Shown: piece after piece, positions 1 through 13,000 of the stretch
How positions within the stretch are numbered: position 1 is the stretch's first letter
How the letters are laid out: every line of letters starts with the position of its first letter
Origin: Euglena gracilis
Taxonomy: Eukaryota > Euglenozoa > Euglenophyceae > Euglenales > Euglenaceae
Direction: 5' to 3'
Length of the DNA: 28,153 bases
Assembly: GCA_900893395.1 (NCBI GenBank)
Contig: CAAHFI010113873.1
Coordinates: forward strand, 1 to 28,153
Notes under the pieces: model-generated
What the model was told of the DNA's origin: nothing
What the model saw: only the letters and a program-made list of their open reading frames with translations
The model's database searches: none
Program-made: the position numbers and the translations under genes

Positions 1-153
1 TAGCTACACCGGGGGTTGCAATGGGAACCCCAATCGTTTCCAGTTTTAGGGCCAAATCACGGTTTCCCATGGGCCCAAGTATGGGGACCAGGCTGTACTG
101 ACATTTGGGGTCGTCTTCCACCCCCCAAAACTCGAATATCTTGCTAGTTTTTT
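1..153. repeat. Partial satellite unit at the left end
   Basis: The window opens in the middle of the dyad (tagctacaccggggg) and runs to the first unit start at 154. It carries left-domain markers (ttgcaat, ggggtcgtc, cttgctag) and a few private changes, such as ccccccaaaactcgaatatc near the end. There is no unique flanking DNA on this side. Confidence 0.9.
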
Positions 154-2074
154 GATATCCGCATGTTTTTCACACCCTAGGCACTAATCCGGCCGGCACA
201 TCGGAATAGCTATACCGGGGTTGCAATGGGAACCCCCAATCGGTTTCCAGTTTTAGGCCAAATCACGGTTTCCCATGGGCCCAAGTATGGGACCAGGCTG
301 TACTGACATTTGGGGTCGTCTTCCACCCCTCCAAAACTGTCGATACTTGCTAGTTTTTTGATATCCGCATGTTTTTCACACCCGTAGGCACTAATCCGGC
401 CGGCACATCGGAATAGCTATACCGGGGGTTGCAATGGGAACCCCAATCGGTTTCCAGTTTTAGGCCAAATCACGGTTTCCCATGGGCCCAAGTATGGGGA
501 CCAGGCTGTACTGACATTTGGGGTCGTCTTCCACCCCTCCAAAAACTGTCGATATCTGCTAGTTTTTGATATCCGCATGTTTTTCACACCCGTAGGCACT
601 AATCCGGCCGGCACATCGGAATACTATACCGGGGTTGCAATGGGAACCCCCAATCGGTTTCCAGTTTTAGGGCCAAATCACGGTTTCCCATGGGCCCAAG
701 TATGGGGACCAGGCTGTACTGACATTTGGGGTCGTCTTCCACCCCTCCAAAACTGTCGATATCTTGCGTTTTTTGATATCCGCATGTTTTTCACACCCGT
801 AGGCACTAATCCGGCCGGCACATCGGAATAGCTATACCGGGGGTTGCAATGGGAACCCCCAATCGGTTTCCAGTTTTAGGCCAAATCACGGTTTCCCATG
901 GCCCAAGTATGGGACCAGGCTGTACTGACATTTGGGTCGTCTTCCACCCCTCCAAAACTGTCGATATCTTGCTAGTTTTTTGATATCCGCATGTTTTTCA
1001 CACCCGTAGGCACTAATCCGGCCGGCACATCGGAATAGCCTACCGGGGTTGCAATGGGAACCCCCAATCGGTTTCCAGTTTTAGGGCCCAAATCACGGTT
1101 TCCCATGGCCCAAGTATGGGGACCAGGCTGTACTGACATTTGGGGTCGTCTTCCACCCCTCCAAAACTGTCGATATCTTGCTAGTTTTTTGATATCCGCA
1201 TGTTTTTCACACCCGTAGGCACTAATCCGGCCGGCACATCGGAATAGCTATACCGGGGGTTGCAATGGGAACCCCCAATCGGTTTCCAGTTTTAGGCCAA
1301 ATCACGGTTTCCCATGGGCCCAAGTATGGGAACCAGGCTGTACTGACATTTGGGGTCGTCTTCCACCCCTCCAAAAACTGTCGATATCTTGCTAGTTTTT
1401 TGATATCCGCATGTTTTTCACACCCGTAGGCACTAATCCGGCCGGCACATCGGAATACCTATACCGGGGGTTGCAATGGGAACCCCAATCGGTTTCCAGT
1501 TTTAGGCCAAATCACGGTTTCCCATGGGCCCAAGTATGGGACCAGGCTGTACTGACATTTGGGGCGTCTTCCACCCCTCCAAAACTGTCGATATCGCTAG
1601 TTTTTTGATATCCGCATGTTTTTCACACCCGTAGGCACTAATCCGGCCGGCACATCGGAATACCTATACCGGGGGTTGCAATGGGAACCCCAATCGGTTT
1701 CCAGTTTTAGGGCCAAATCACGCTTTCCATGGGCCCAAGTATGGGACCAGGCTGTACTGACATTTGGGGTCGTCTTCCACCCCTCCAAAACGTCGATATC
1801 TTGCTAGTTTTTTGATATCCGCATGTTTTTCACACCCGTAGGCACTAATCCGGCCGGCACATCGGAATAGCCTATACCGGGGTTGCAATGGGAACCCCCA
1901 ATCGGTTTCCAGTTTTAGGCCAAATCACGGTTTCCCATGGGCCCAAGTATGGGACCAGGCTGTACTGACATTTGGGGTCGTCTTCCACCCCTCCAAAACG
2001 TCGATACTTGCTAGTTTTTTGATATCCGCATGTTTTTCACACCCGTAGGCACTAATCCGGCCGGCACATCGGAA

Positions 2075-2115
2075 TACCTATACCGGGGTTGCAATGGGAA
2101 CCCCCAATCGGTTTC
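2075..2115. other. GGGGTT / AACCCC hairpin in the left-domain unit
   Basis: Around 2084-2106 a left-domain unit reads GGGGTT, then gcaatggg, then AACCCC. That is a perfect 6-bp stem with an 8-nt loop. Units with five G and five C (for example the one starting at 3059) extend it to 7 bp. Core units have GGGGATC at this place, which breaks the stem into 4 bp plus 2 bp around an A:A mismatch. The segment recurs in every unit. No function is recognised. Confidence 0.65.
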
Positions 2116-5100
2116 CAGTTTTAGGCCAAATCACGGTTTCCCATGGGCCCAAGTATGGGAACCAGGCTGTACTGACATTTGGGGTCGTCTTCCACCCCTC
2201 CAAAAACGTCGATACTTGCTAGTTTTTTGATATCCGCATGTTTTTCACACCCGTAGGCACTAATCCGGCCGGCACATCGGAATACCTATACCGGGGTTGC
2301 AATGGGAACCCCAATCGGTTTCCAGTTTTAGGCCAAATCACGGTTTCCATGGGCCCAAGTATGGGACCAGGCTGTACTGACATTTGGGGTCGTCTTCCAC
2401 CCCTCCAAAAACTGTCGATACTTGCTAGTTTTTTGATATCCGCATGTTTTTCACACCCGTAGGCACTAATCCGGCCGGCACATCGGAATACCTATACCGG
2501 GGTTGCAATGGGAACCCCCAATCGGTTTCCAGTTTTAGGCCAAATCACGGTTTCCCATGGGCCCAAGTATGGGAACCAGGCTGTACTGACATTTGGGGTC
2601 GTCTTCCACCCCTCCAAAACGTCGATATCTTGCTAGTTTTTTGATATCCGCATGTTTTTCACACCCGTAGGCACTAATCCGGCCGGCACATCGGAATACC
2701 TATACCGGGGTTGCAATGGGAACCCCCAATCGGTTTCCAGTTTTAGGCCCAAATCACGGTTTCCCATGGGCCCAAGTATGGGACCAGGCTGTACTGACAT
2801 TTGGGGTCGTCTTCCACCCCTCCAAAACGTCGATATCTGCTAGTTTTTTGATATCCGCATGTTTTTCACACCCGTAGGCACTAATCCGGCCGGCACATCG
2901 GAATACCTATACCGGGGTTGCAATGGGAACCCCAATCGGTTTCCAGTTTTAGGCCCAAATCACGGTTTCCCATGGGCCCAAGTATGGGACCAGGCTGTAC
3001 TGACATTTGGGGTCGTCTTCCACCCCTCCAAAAACTGTCGATATCTTGCTAGTTTTTTGATATCCGCATGTTTTTCACACCCGTAGGCACTAATCCGGCC
3101 GGCACATCGGAATACCTATACCGGGGGTTGCAATGGGAACCCCCAATCGGTTTCCAGTTTTAGGCCAAATCACGGTTTCCCATGGCCCAAGTATGGGAAC
3201 CAGGCTGTACTGACATTTGGGGTCGTCTTCCACCCCTCCAAAACTGTCGATATCTTGCTAGTTTTTTGATATCCGCATGTTTTTCACACCCGTAGGCACT
3301 AATCCGGCCGGCACATCGGAATACCTATACCGGGGGTTGCAATGGGAACCCCCAATCGGTTTCCAGTTTTAGGCCAAATCACGGTTTCCCATGGGCCCAA
3401 GTATGGGGACCAGGCTGTACTGACATTTGGGGTCGTCTTCCACCCCTCCAAAACGTCGATATCTTGCTAGTTTTTTGATATCCGCATGTTTTTCACACCC
3501 GTAGGCACTAATCCGGCCGGCACATCGGAATACCTATACCGGGGGTTGCAATGGGAACCCCCAATCGGTTTCCAGTTTTAGGCCAAATCACGGTTTCCCA
3601 TGGGCCCAAGTATGGGACCAGGCTGTACTGACATTTGGGGTCGTCTTCCACCCCTCCAAAACTGTCGATATCTTGCTAGTTTTTTGATATCCGCATGTTT
3701 TTCACACCCGTAGGCACTAATCCGGCCGGCACATCGGAATACCTATACCGGGGTTGCAATGGGAACCCCCAATCGGTTTCCAGTTTTAGGGCCAAATCAC
3801 GGTTTCCCATGGCCCAAGTATGGGGACCAGGCTGTACTGACATTTGGGGTCGTCTTCCACCCCTCCAAAACTGTCGATATCTTGCTAGTTTTTTGATATC
3901 CGCATGTTTTTCACACCCGTAGGCACTAATCCGGCCGGCACATCGGAATACTATACCGGGGGTTGCAATGGGAACCCCCAATCGGTTTCCAGTTTTAGGC
4001 CAAATCACGGTTTCCCATGGGCCCAAGTGTGGGACCAGGCTGTACTGACATTTGGGGTCGTCTTCCACCCCTCCAAAACGTCGATATCTTGCTAGTTTTT
4101 TGATATCCGCATGTTTTTCACACCCGTAGGCACTAATCCGGCCGGCACATCGGAATACTATACCGGGGGTTGCAATGGGAACCCCAATCGGTTTCCAGTT
4201 TTAGGCCAAATCACGGTTTCCCATGGGCCCAAGTATGGGACCAGGCTGTACTGACATTTGGGGTCGTCTTCCACCCCTCCAAAACGTCGATATCTTGCTA
4301 GTTTTTTGATATCCGCATGTTTTTCACACCCGTAGGCACTAATCCGGCCGGCACATCGGAATACTATACCGGGGTTGCAATGGGAACCCCCAATCGGTTT
4401 CCAGTTTTAGGCCAAATCACGGTTTCCCATGGGCCCAAGTATGGGACCAGGCTGTACTGACATTTGGGGTCGTCTTCCACCCCTCCAAAACGTCGATATC
4501 TTGCTAGTTTTTTGATATCCGCATGTTTTTCACACCCGTAGGCACTAATCCGGCCGGCACATCGGAATACCTATACCGGGGTTGCAATGGGAACCCCAAT
4601 CGGTTTCCAGTTTTAGGCCCAAATCACGGTTTCCCATGGGCCCAAGTATGGGACCAGGCTGTACTGACATTTGGGGTCGTCTTCCACCCCTCCAAAACGT
4701 CGATATCTTGCTAGTTTTTTGATATCCGCATGTTTTTCACACCCGTAGGCACTAATCCGGCCGGCACATCGGAATACCTATACCGGGGTTGCAATGGGAA
4801 CCCCAATCGGTTTCCAGTTTTAGGCCAAATCACGGTTTCCCATGGGCCCAAGTATGGGACCAGGCTGTACTGACATTTGGGGTCGTCTTCCACCCCTCCA
4901 AAACGTCGATATCTTGCTAGTTTTTTGATATCCGCATGTTTTTCACACCCGTAGGCACTAATCCGGCCGGCACATCGGAATACTATACCGGGGGTTGCAA
5001 TGGGAACCCCCAATCGGTTTCCAGTTTTAGGCCAAATCACGGTTTCCCATGGGCCCAAGTATGGGGACCAGGCTGTACTGACATTTGGGGTCGTCTTCCA

Positions 5101-5134
5101 CCCCTCCAAAACGTCGATATCTTGCTAGTTTTTT

Positions 5135-7014
5135 GATATCCGCATGTTTTTCACACCCGTAGGCACTAATCCGGCCGGCACATCGGAATACCTATACCGG
5201 GGATTGCAATGGGAACCCCCAATCGGTTTCCAGTTTTAGGCCAAATCACGGTTTCCCATGGGCCCAAGTATGGGACCAGGCTGTACTGACATTTGGGGCG
5301 TCTTCCACCCCTCCAAAACTGTCGATATCTGGCTAGTTTTTTGATATCCGCATGTTTTTCACACCCGTAGGCACTAATCCGGCCGGCACATCGGAATAGC
5401 TATACCGGGGATTGCAATGGGAACCCCAATCGGTTTCCAGTTTTAGGGCCAAATCACGGTTTCCCATGGCCCAGTATGGGACCAGGCTGTACTGACATTT
5501 GGGGCGTCTTCCACCCCTCCAAAACTGTCGATATCTGGCTAGTTTTTTGATATCCGCATGTTTTTCACACCCGTAGGCACTAATCCGGCCGGCACATCGG
5601 AATAGCTATACCGGGGATTGCAATGGGAACCCCAATCGGTTTCCAGTTTTAGGGCCAAATCACGGTTTCCCATGGGCCCAGGTATGGGGACCAGGCTGTA
5701 CTGACATTTGGGGCCGTCTTCCACCCCTCCAAAACTGTCGATATCTGGCTAGTTTTTTGATATCCGCATGTTTTTCACACCCGTAGGCACTAATCCGGCC
5801 GGCACATCGGAATACTATACCGGGGATTGCAATGGGAACCCCAATCGGTTTCCAGTTTTAGGGCCAAATCACGGTTTCCCATGGGCCCAGGTATGGGGAC
5901 CAGGCTGTACTGACATTTGGGGCCGTCTTCCACCCCTCCAAAACTGTCGATATCTGGCTAGTTTTTTGATATCCGCATGTTTTTCACACCCGTAGGCACT
6001 AATCCGGCCGGCACATCGGAATAGCTATACCGGGGATTGCAATGGGAACCCCCAATCGGTTTCCAGTTTTAGGGCCAAATCACGGTTTCCCATGGCCCAG
6101 TATGGGGACCAGGCTGTACTGACATTTGGGGCCGTCTTCCACCCCTCCAAAACTGTCGATATCTGGCTAGTTTTTTGATATCCGCATGTTTTTCACACCC
6201 GTAGGCACTAATCCGGCCGGCACATCGGAATAGCTATACCGGGGATTGCAATGGGAACCCCAATCGGTTTCCAGTTTTAGGGCCAAATCACGGTTTCCCA
6301 TGGCCCAGGTATGGGACCAGGCTGTACTGACATTTGGGGCCGTCTTCCACCCCTCCAAAACTGTCGATATCTGGCTAGTTTTTTGATATCCGCATGTTTT
6401 TCACACCCGTAGGCACTAATCCGGCCGGCACATCGGAATAGCTATACCGGGGATTGCAATGGGAACCCCCAATCGGTTTCCAGTTTTAGGGCCAAATCAC
6501 GGTTTCCCATGGCCCAGGTATGGGGACCAGGCTGTACTGACATTTGGGGCCGTCTTCCACCCCTCCAAAACTGTCGATATCTGGCTAGTTTTTTGATATC
6601 CGCATGTTTTTCACACCCGTAGGCACTAATCCGGCCGGCACATCGGAATAGCTATACCGGGGATCGCAATGGGAACCCCCAATCGGTTTCCAGTTTTAGG
6701 GCCAAATCACGGTTTCCCATAGGCCCAGGTATGGGGACCAGGCTGTACTGACATTTGGGGCCGTCTTCCACCCCTCCAAAACTGTCGATATCTGGCTAGT
6801 TTTTTGATATCCGCATGTTTTTCACACCCGTAGGCACTAATCCGGCCGGCACATCGGAATAGCTATACCGGGGATCGCAATGGGAACCCCAATCGGTTTC
6901 CAGTTTTAGGGCCAAATCACGGTTTCCCATGGCCCAGGTATGGGGACCAGGCTGTACTGACATTTGGGGCCGTCTTCCACCCCTCCAAAACTGTCGATAT
7001 CTGGCTAGTTTTTT
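5135..7014. repeat. Transition zone between left and core subfamilies, 9 units
   Basis: Nine units (starts 5135, 5343, 5549, 5759, 5968, 6177, 6385, 6595, 6806) pass stepwise from left to core type. The unit at 5135 already has ggggattgc and ctggctag. The units at 5135 and 5343 have ggggcgtc; from 5549 on it is ggggccgtc. cccaagt becomes cccagt in the 5343 unit and cccaggt from 5549, with one cccagt in the 5968 unit. From 6595 on, ggggattgc becomes ggggatcgc. CATAGG first appears at about 6719, is absent again in the unit at 6806, and is regular after 7015 apart from one unit. The changes accumulate in order rather than at one junction, so this is a graded boundary and not a breakpoint. Confidence 0.9.
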
Positions 7015-10000
7015 GATATCCGCATGTTTTTCACACCCGTAGGCACTAATCCGGCCGGCACATCGGAATAGCTATACCGGGGATCGCAATGGGAACCCCA
7101 ATCGGTTTCCAGTTTTAGGGCCAAATCACGGTTTCCCATAGGCCCAGGTATGGGGACCAGGCTGTACTGACATTTGGGGCCGTCTTCCACCCCTCCAAAA
7201 CTGTCGATATCTGGCTAGTTTTTTGATATCCGCATGTTTTTCACACCCGTAGGCACTAATCCGGCCGGCACATCGGAATAGCTATACCGGGGATCGCAAT
7301 GGGAACCCCAATCGGTTTCCAGTTTTAGGGCCAAATCACGGTTTCCCATAGGCCCAGGTATGGGGACCAGGCTGTACTGACATTTGGGGCCGTCTTCCAC
7401 CCCTCCAAAACTGTCGATATCTGGCTAGTTTTTTGATATCCGCATGTTTTTCACACCCGTAGGCACTAATCCGGCCGGCACATCGGAATAGCTATACCGG
7501 GGATCGCAATGGGAACCCCAATCGGTTTCCAGTTTTAGGGCCAAATCACGGTTTCCCATGGGCCCAGGTATGGGGACCAGGCTGTACTGACATTTGGGGC
7601 CGTCTTCCACCCCTCCAAAACTGTCGATATCTGGCTAGTTTTTTGATATCCGCATGTTTTTCACACCCGTAGGCACTAATCCGGCCGGCACATCGGAATA
7701 GCTATACCGGGGATCGCAATGGGAACCCCAATCGGTTTCCAGTTTTAGGGCCAAATCACGGTTTCCCATAGGCCCAGGTATGGGGACCAGGCTGTACTGA
7801 CATTTGGGGCCGTCTTCCACCCCTCCAAAACTGTCGATATCTGGCTAGTTTTTTGATATCCGCATGTTTTTCACACCCGTAGGCACTAATCCGGCCGGCA
7901 CATCGGAATAGCTATACCGGGGATCGCAATGGGAACCCCAATCGGTTTCCAGTTTTAGGGCCAAATCACGGTTTCCCATAGGCCCAGGTATGGGGACCAG
8001 GCTGTACTGACATTTGGGGCCGTCTTCCACCCCTCCAAAACTGTCGATATCTGGCTAGTTTTTTGATATCCGCATGTTTTTCACACCCGTAGGCACTAAT
8101 CCGGCCGGCACATCGGAATAGCTATACCGGGGATCGCAATGGGAACCCCAATCGGTTTCCAGTTTTAGGGCCAAATCACGGTTTCCCATAGGCCCAGGTA
8201 TGGGGACCAGGCTGTACTGACATTTGGGGCCGTCTTCCACCCCTCCAAAACTGTCGATATCTGGCTAGTTTTTTGATATCCGCATGTTTTTCACACCCGT
8301 AGGCACTAATCCGGCCGGCACATCGGAATAGCTATACCGGGGATCGCAATGGGAACCCCAATCGGTTTCCAGTTTTAGGGCCAAATCACGGTTTCCCATA
8401 GGCCCAGGTATGGGGACCAGGCTGTACTGACATTTGGGGCCGTCTTCCACCCCTCCAAAACTGTCGATATCTGGCTAGTTTTTTGATATCCGCATGTTTT
8501 TCACACCCGTAGGCACTAATCCGGCCGGCACATCGGAATAGCTATACCGGGGATCGCAATGGGAACCCCAATCGGTTTCCAGTTTTAGGGCCAAATCACG
8601 GTTTCCCATAGGCCCAGGTATGGGGACCAGGCTGTACTGACATTTGGGGCCGTCTTCCACCCCTCCAAAACTGTCGATATCTGGCTAGTTTTTTGATATC
8701 CGCATGTTTTTCACACCCGTAGGCACTAATCCGGCCGGCACATCGGAATAGCTATACCGGGGATCGCAATGGGAACCCCAATCGGTTTCCAGTTTTAGGG
8801 CCAAATCACGGTTTCCCATAGGCCCAGGTATGGGACCAGGCTGTACTGACATTTGGGGCCGTCTTCCACCCCTCCAAAACTGTCGATATCTGGCTAGTTT
8901 TTTGATATCCGCATGTTTTTCACACCCGTAGGCACTAATCCGGCCGGCACATCGGAATAGCTATACCGGGGATCGCAATGGGAACCCCAATCGGTTTCCA
9001 GTTTTAGGGCCAAATCACGGTTTCCCATAGGCCCAGGTATGGGGACCAGGCTGTACTGACATTTGGGGCCGTCTTCCACCCCTCCAAAACTGTCGATATC
9101 TGGCTAGTTTTTTGATATCCGCATGTTTTTCACACCCGTAGGCACTAATCCGGCCGGCACATCGGAATACTATACCGGGGATCGCAATGGGAACCCCAAT
9201 CGGTTTCCAGTTTTAGGGCCAAATCACGGTTTCCCATAGGCCCAGGTATGGGGACCAGGCTGTACTGACATTTGGGGCCGTCTTCCACCCCTCCAAAACT
9301 GTCGATATCTGGCTAGTTTTTTGATATCCGCATGTTTTTCACACCCGTAGGCACTAATCCGGCCGGCACATCGGAATAGCTATACCGGGGATCGCAATGG
9401 GAACCCCAATCGGTTTCCAGTTTTAGGGCCAAATCACGGTTTCCCATAGGCCCAGGTATGGGGACCAGGCTGTACTGACATTTGGGGCCGTCTTCCACCC
9501 CTCCAAAACTGTCGATATCTGGCTAGTTTTTTGATATCCGCATGTTTTTCACACCCGTAGGCACTAATCCGGCCGGCACATCGGAATAGCTATACCGGGG
9601 ATCGCAATGGGAACCCCAATCGGTTTCCAGTTTTAGGGCCAAATCACGGTTTCCCATAGGCCCAGGTATGGGGACCAGGCTGTACTGACATTTGGGGCCG
9701 TCTTCCACCCCTCCAAAACTGTCGATATCTGGCTAGTTTTTTGATATCCGCATGTTTTTCACACCCGTAGGCACTAATCCGGCCGGCACATCGGAATAGC
9801 TATACCGGGGATCGCAATGGGAACCCCCAATCGGTTTCCAGTTTTAGGGCCAAATCACGGTTTCCCATAGGCCCAGGTATGGGGACCAGGCTGTACTGAC
9901 ATTTGGGGCCGTCTTCCACCCCTCCAAAACTGTCGATATCTGGCTAGTTTTTTGATATCCGCATGTTTTTCACACCCGTAGGCACTAATCCGGCCGGCAC

Positions 10001-13000
10001 ATCGGAATAGCTATACCGGGGATCGCAATGGGAACCCCAATCGGTTTCCAGTTTTAGGGCCAAATCACGGTTTCCCATAGGCCCAGGTATGGGGACCAGG
10101 CTGTACTGACATTTGGGGCCGTCTTCCACCCCTCCAAAACTGTCGATATCTGGCTAGTTTTTTGATATCCGCATGTTTTTCACACCCGTAGGCACTAATC
10201 CGGCCGGCACATCGGAATAGCTATACCGGGGATCGCAATGGGAACCCCAATCGGTTTCCAGTTTTAGGGCCAAATCACGGTTTCCCATAGGCCCAGGTAT
10301 GGGGACCAGGCTGTACTGACATTTGGGGCCGTCTTCCACCCCTCCAAAACTGTCGATATCTGGCTAGTTTTTTGATATCCGCATGTTTTTCACACCCGTA
10401 GGCACTAATCCGGCCGGCACATCGGAATAGCTATACCGGGGATCGCAATGGGAACCCCAATCGGTTTCCAGTTTTAGGGCCAAATCACGGTTTCCCATAG
10501 GCCCAGGTATGGGGACCAGGCTGTACTGACATTTGGGGCCGTCTTCCACCCCTCCAAAACTGTCGATATCTGGCTAGTTTTTTGATATCCGCATGTTTTT
10601 CACACCCGTAGGCACTAATCCGGCCGGCACATCGGAATAGCTATACCGGGGATCGCAATGGGAACCCCAATCGGTTTCCAGTTTTAGGGCCAAATCACGG
10701 TTTCCCATAGGCCCAGGTATGGGGACCAGGCTGTACTGACATTTGGGGCCGTCTTCCACCCCTCCAAAACTGTCGATATCTGGCTAGTTTTTTGATATCC
10801 GCATGTTTTTCACACCCGTAGGCACTAATCCGGCCGGCACATCGGAATAGCTATACCGGGGATCGCAATGGGAACCCCCAATCGGTTTCCAGTTTTAGGG
10901 CCAAATCACGGTTTCCCATAGGCCCAGGTATGGGGACCAGGCTGTACTGACATTTGGGGCCGTCTTCCACCCCTCCAAAACTGTCGATATCTGGCTAGTT
11001 TTTTGATATCCGCATGTTTTTCACACCCGTAGGCACTAATCCGGCCGGCACATCGGAATAGCTATACCGGGGATCGCAATGGGAACCCCAATCGGTTTCC
11101 AGTTTTAGGGCCAAATCACGGTTTCCCATAGGCCCAGGTATGGGGACCAGGCTGTACTGACATTTGGGGCCGTCTTCCACCCCTCCAAAACTGTCGATAT
11201 CTGGCTAGTTTTTTGATATCCGCATGTTTTTCACACCCGTAGGCACTAATCCGGCCGGCACATCGGAATAGCTATACCGGGGATCGCAATGGGAACCCCA
11301 ATCGGTTTCCAGTTTTAGGGCCAAATCACGGTTTCCCATAGGCCCAGGTATGGGGACCAGGCTGTACTGACATTTGGGGCCGTCTTCCACCCCTCCAAAA
11401 CTGTCGATATCTGGCTAGTTTTTTGATATCCGCATGTTTTTCACACCCGTAGGCACTAATCCGGCCGGCACATCGGAATAGCTATACCGGGGATCGCAAT
11501 GGGAACCCCAATCGGTTTCCAGTTTTAGGGCCAAATCACGGTTTCCCATAGGCCCAGGTATGGGGACCAGGCTGTACTGACATTTGGGGCCGTCTTCCAC
11601 CCCTCCAAAACTGTCGATATCTGGCTAGTTTTTTGATATCCGCATGTTTTTCACACCCGTAGGCACTAATCCGGCCGGCACATCGGAATAGCTATACCGG
11701 GGATCGCAATGGGAACCCCAATCGGTTTCCAGTTTTAGGGCCAAATCACGGTTTCCCATAGGCCCAGGTATGGGGACCAGGCTGTACTGACATTTGGGGC
11801 CGTCTTCCACCCCTCCAAAACTGTCGATATCTGGCTAGTTTTTTGATATCCGCATGTTTTTCACACCCGTAGGCACTAATCCGGCCGGCACATCGGAATA
11901 GCTATACCGGGGATCGCAATGGGAACCCCAATCGGTTTCCAGTTTTAGGGCCAAATCACGGTTTCCCATAGGCCCAGGTATGGGGACCAGGCTGTACTGA
12001 CATTTGGGGCCGTCTTCCACCCCTCCAAAACTGTCGATATCTGGCTAGTTTTTTGATATCCGCATGTTTTTCACACCCGTAGGCACTAATCCGGCCGGCA
12101 CATCGGAATAGCTATACCGGGGATCGCAATGGGAACCCCAATCGGTTTCCAGTTTTAGGGCCAAATCACGGTTTCCCATAGGCCCAGGTATGGGGACCAG
12201 GCTGTACTGACATTTGGGGCCGTCTTCCACCCCTCCAAAACTGTCGATATCTGGCTAGTTTTTTGATATCCGCATGTTTTTCACACCCGTAGGCACTAAT
12301 CCGGCCGGCACATCGGAATAGCTATACCGGGGATCGCAATGGGAACCCCAATCGGTTTCCAGTTTTAGGGCCAAATCACGGTTTCCCATAGGCCCAGGTA
12401 TGGGGACCAGGCTGTACTGACATTTGGGGCCGTCTTCCACCCCTCCAAAACTGTCGATATCTGGCTAGTTTTTTGATATCCGCATGTTTTTCACACCCGT
12501 AGGCACTAATCCGGCCGGCACATCGGAATAGCTATACCGGGGATCGCAATGGGAACCCCAATCGGTTTCCAGTTTTAGGGCCAAATCACGGTTTCCCATA
12601 GGCCCAGGTATGGGGACCAGGCTGTACTGACATTTGGGGCCGTCTTCCACCCCTCCAAAACTGTCGATATCTGGCTAGTTTTTTGATATCCGCATGTTTT
12701 TCACACCCGTAGGCACTAATCCGGCCGGCACATCGGAATAGCTATACCGGGGATCGCAATGGGAACCCCAATCGGTTTCCAGTTTTAGGGCCAAATCACG
12801 GTTTCCCATAGGCCCAGGTATGGGGACCAGGCTGTACTGACATTTGGGGCCGTCTTCCACCCCTCCAAAACTGTCGATATCTGGCTAGTTTTTTGATATC
12901 CGCATGTTTTTCACACCCGTAGGCACTAATCCGGCCGGCACATCGGAATAGCTATACCGGGGATCGCAATGGGAACCCCCAATCGGTTTCCAGTTTTAGG

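Larger units (their letters stand above)
1..5134. repeat. Left domain: divergent satellite subfamily, ~207.5-bp units
   Basis: This stretch holds a partial unit (1-153) and 24 complete units of 205-211 bp. It is marked by shared bases absent from the core: ttgcaat after the G-run, gatatcttgctag, ggggtcgtc, cccaagtatggg and an intact CATGGG. From about 1402 to 5342 most units have aatacctata or aatactata where the core has aatagctata, and most units between about 1607 and 5134 have aaaacgtcg for aaaactgtcg. Units also differ by single bases in G-runs (4 or 5 G), C-runs (4 or 5 C) and gggacc/ggggacc/gggaacc. The shared substitutions show a real subfamily. The scattered run-length differences may be real or may be long-read errors. 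Short open frames occur here because the aatag stop is lost in many units, not because of coding selection. Confidence 0.93.

Noticed and set aside
577-831. Plus-strand open frames beginning MFFTPVGTNPAGTSE
   Set aside because: They are confined mainly to the left domain and right edge, where aatag is changed or single-base losses shift the frame. They follow the indel pattern and show no sign of coding constraint.
3676-4068. Longer 130-codon minus-strand open frame, and similar frames at 4711-5109, 24287-24616 and 25590-25874
   Set aside because: These cross unit boundaries only because units not divisible by three shift the frame past the usual stop. The two halves are the same repeat read in different frames, which is not expected of a real protein.
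7005-7190. Repeated 61-codon open frame on the minus strand, once per core unit
   Set aside because: The frame is a by-product of the repeat. It starts at GTG, ends at the TAG in ctag, breaks wherever unit length changes, and is replaced by different frames in the left domain. No domain, signal peptide or codon bias is visible.
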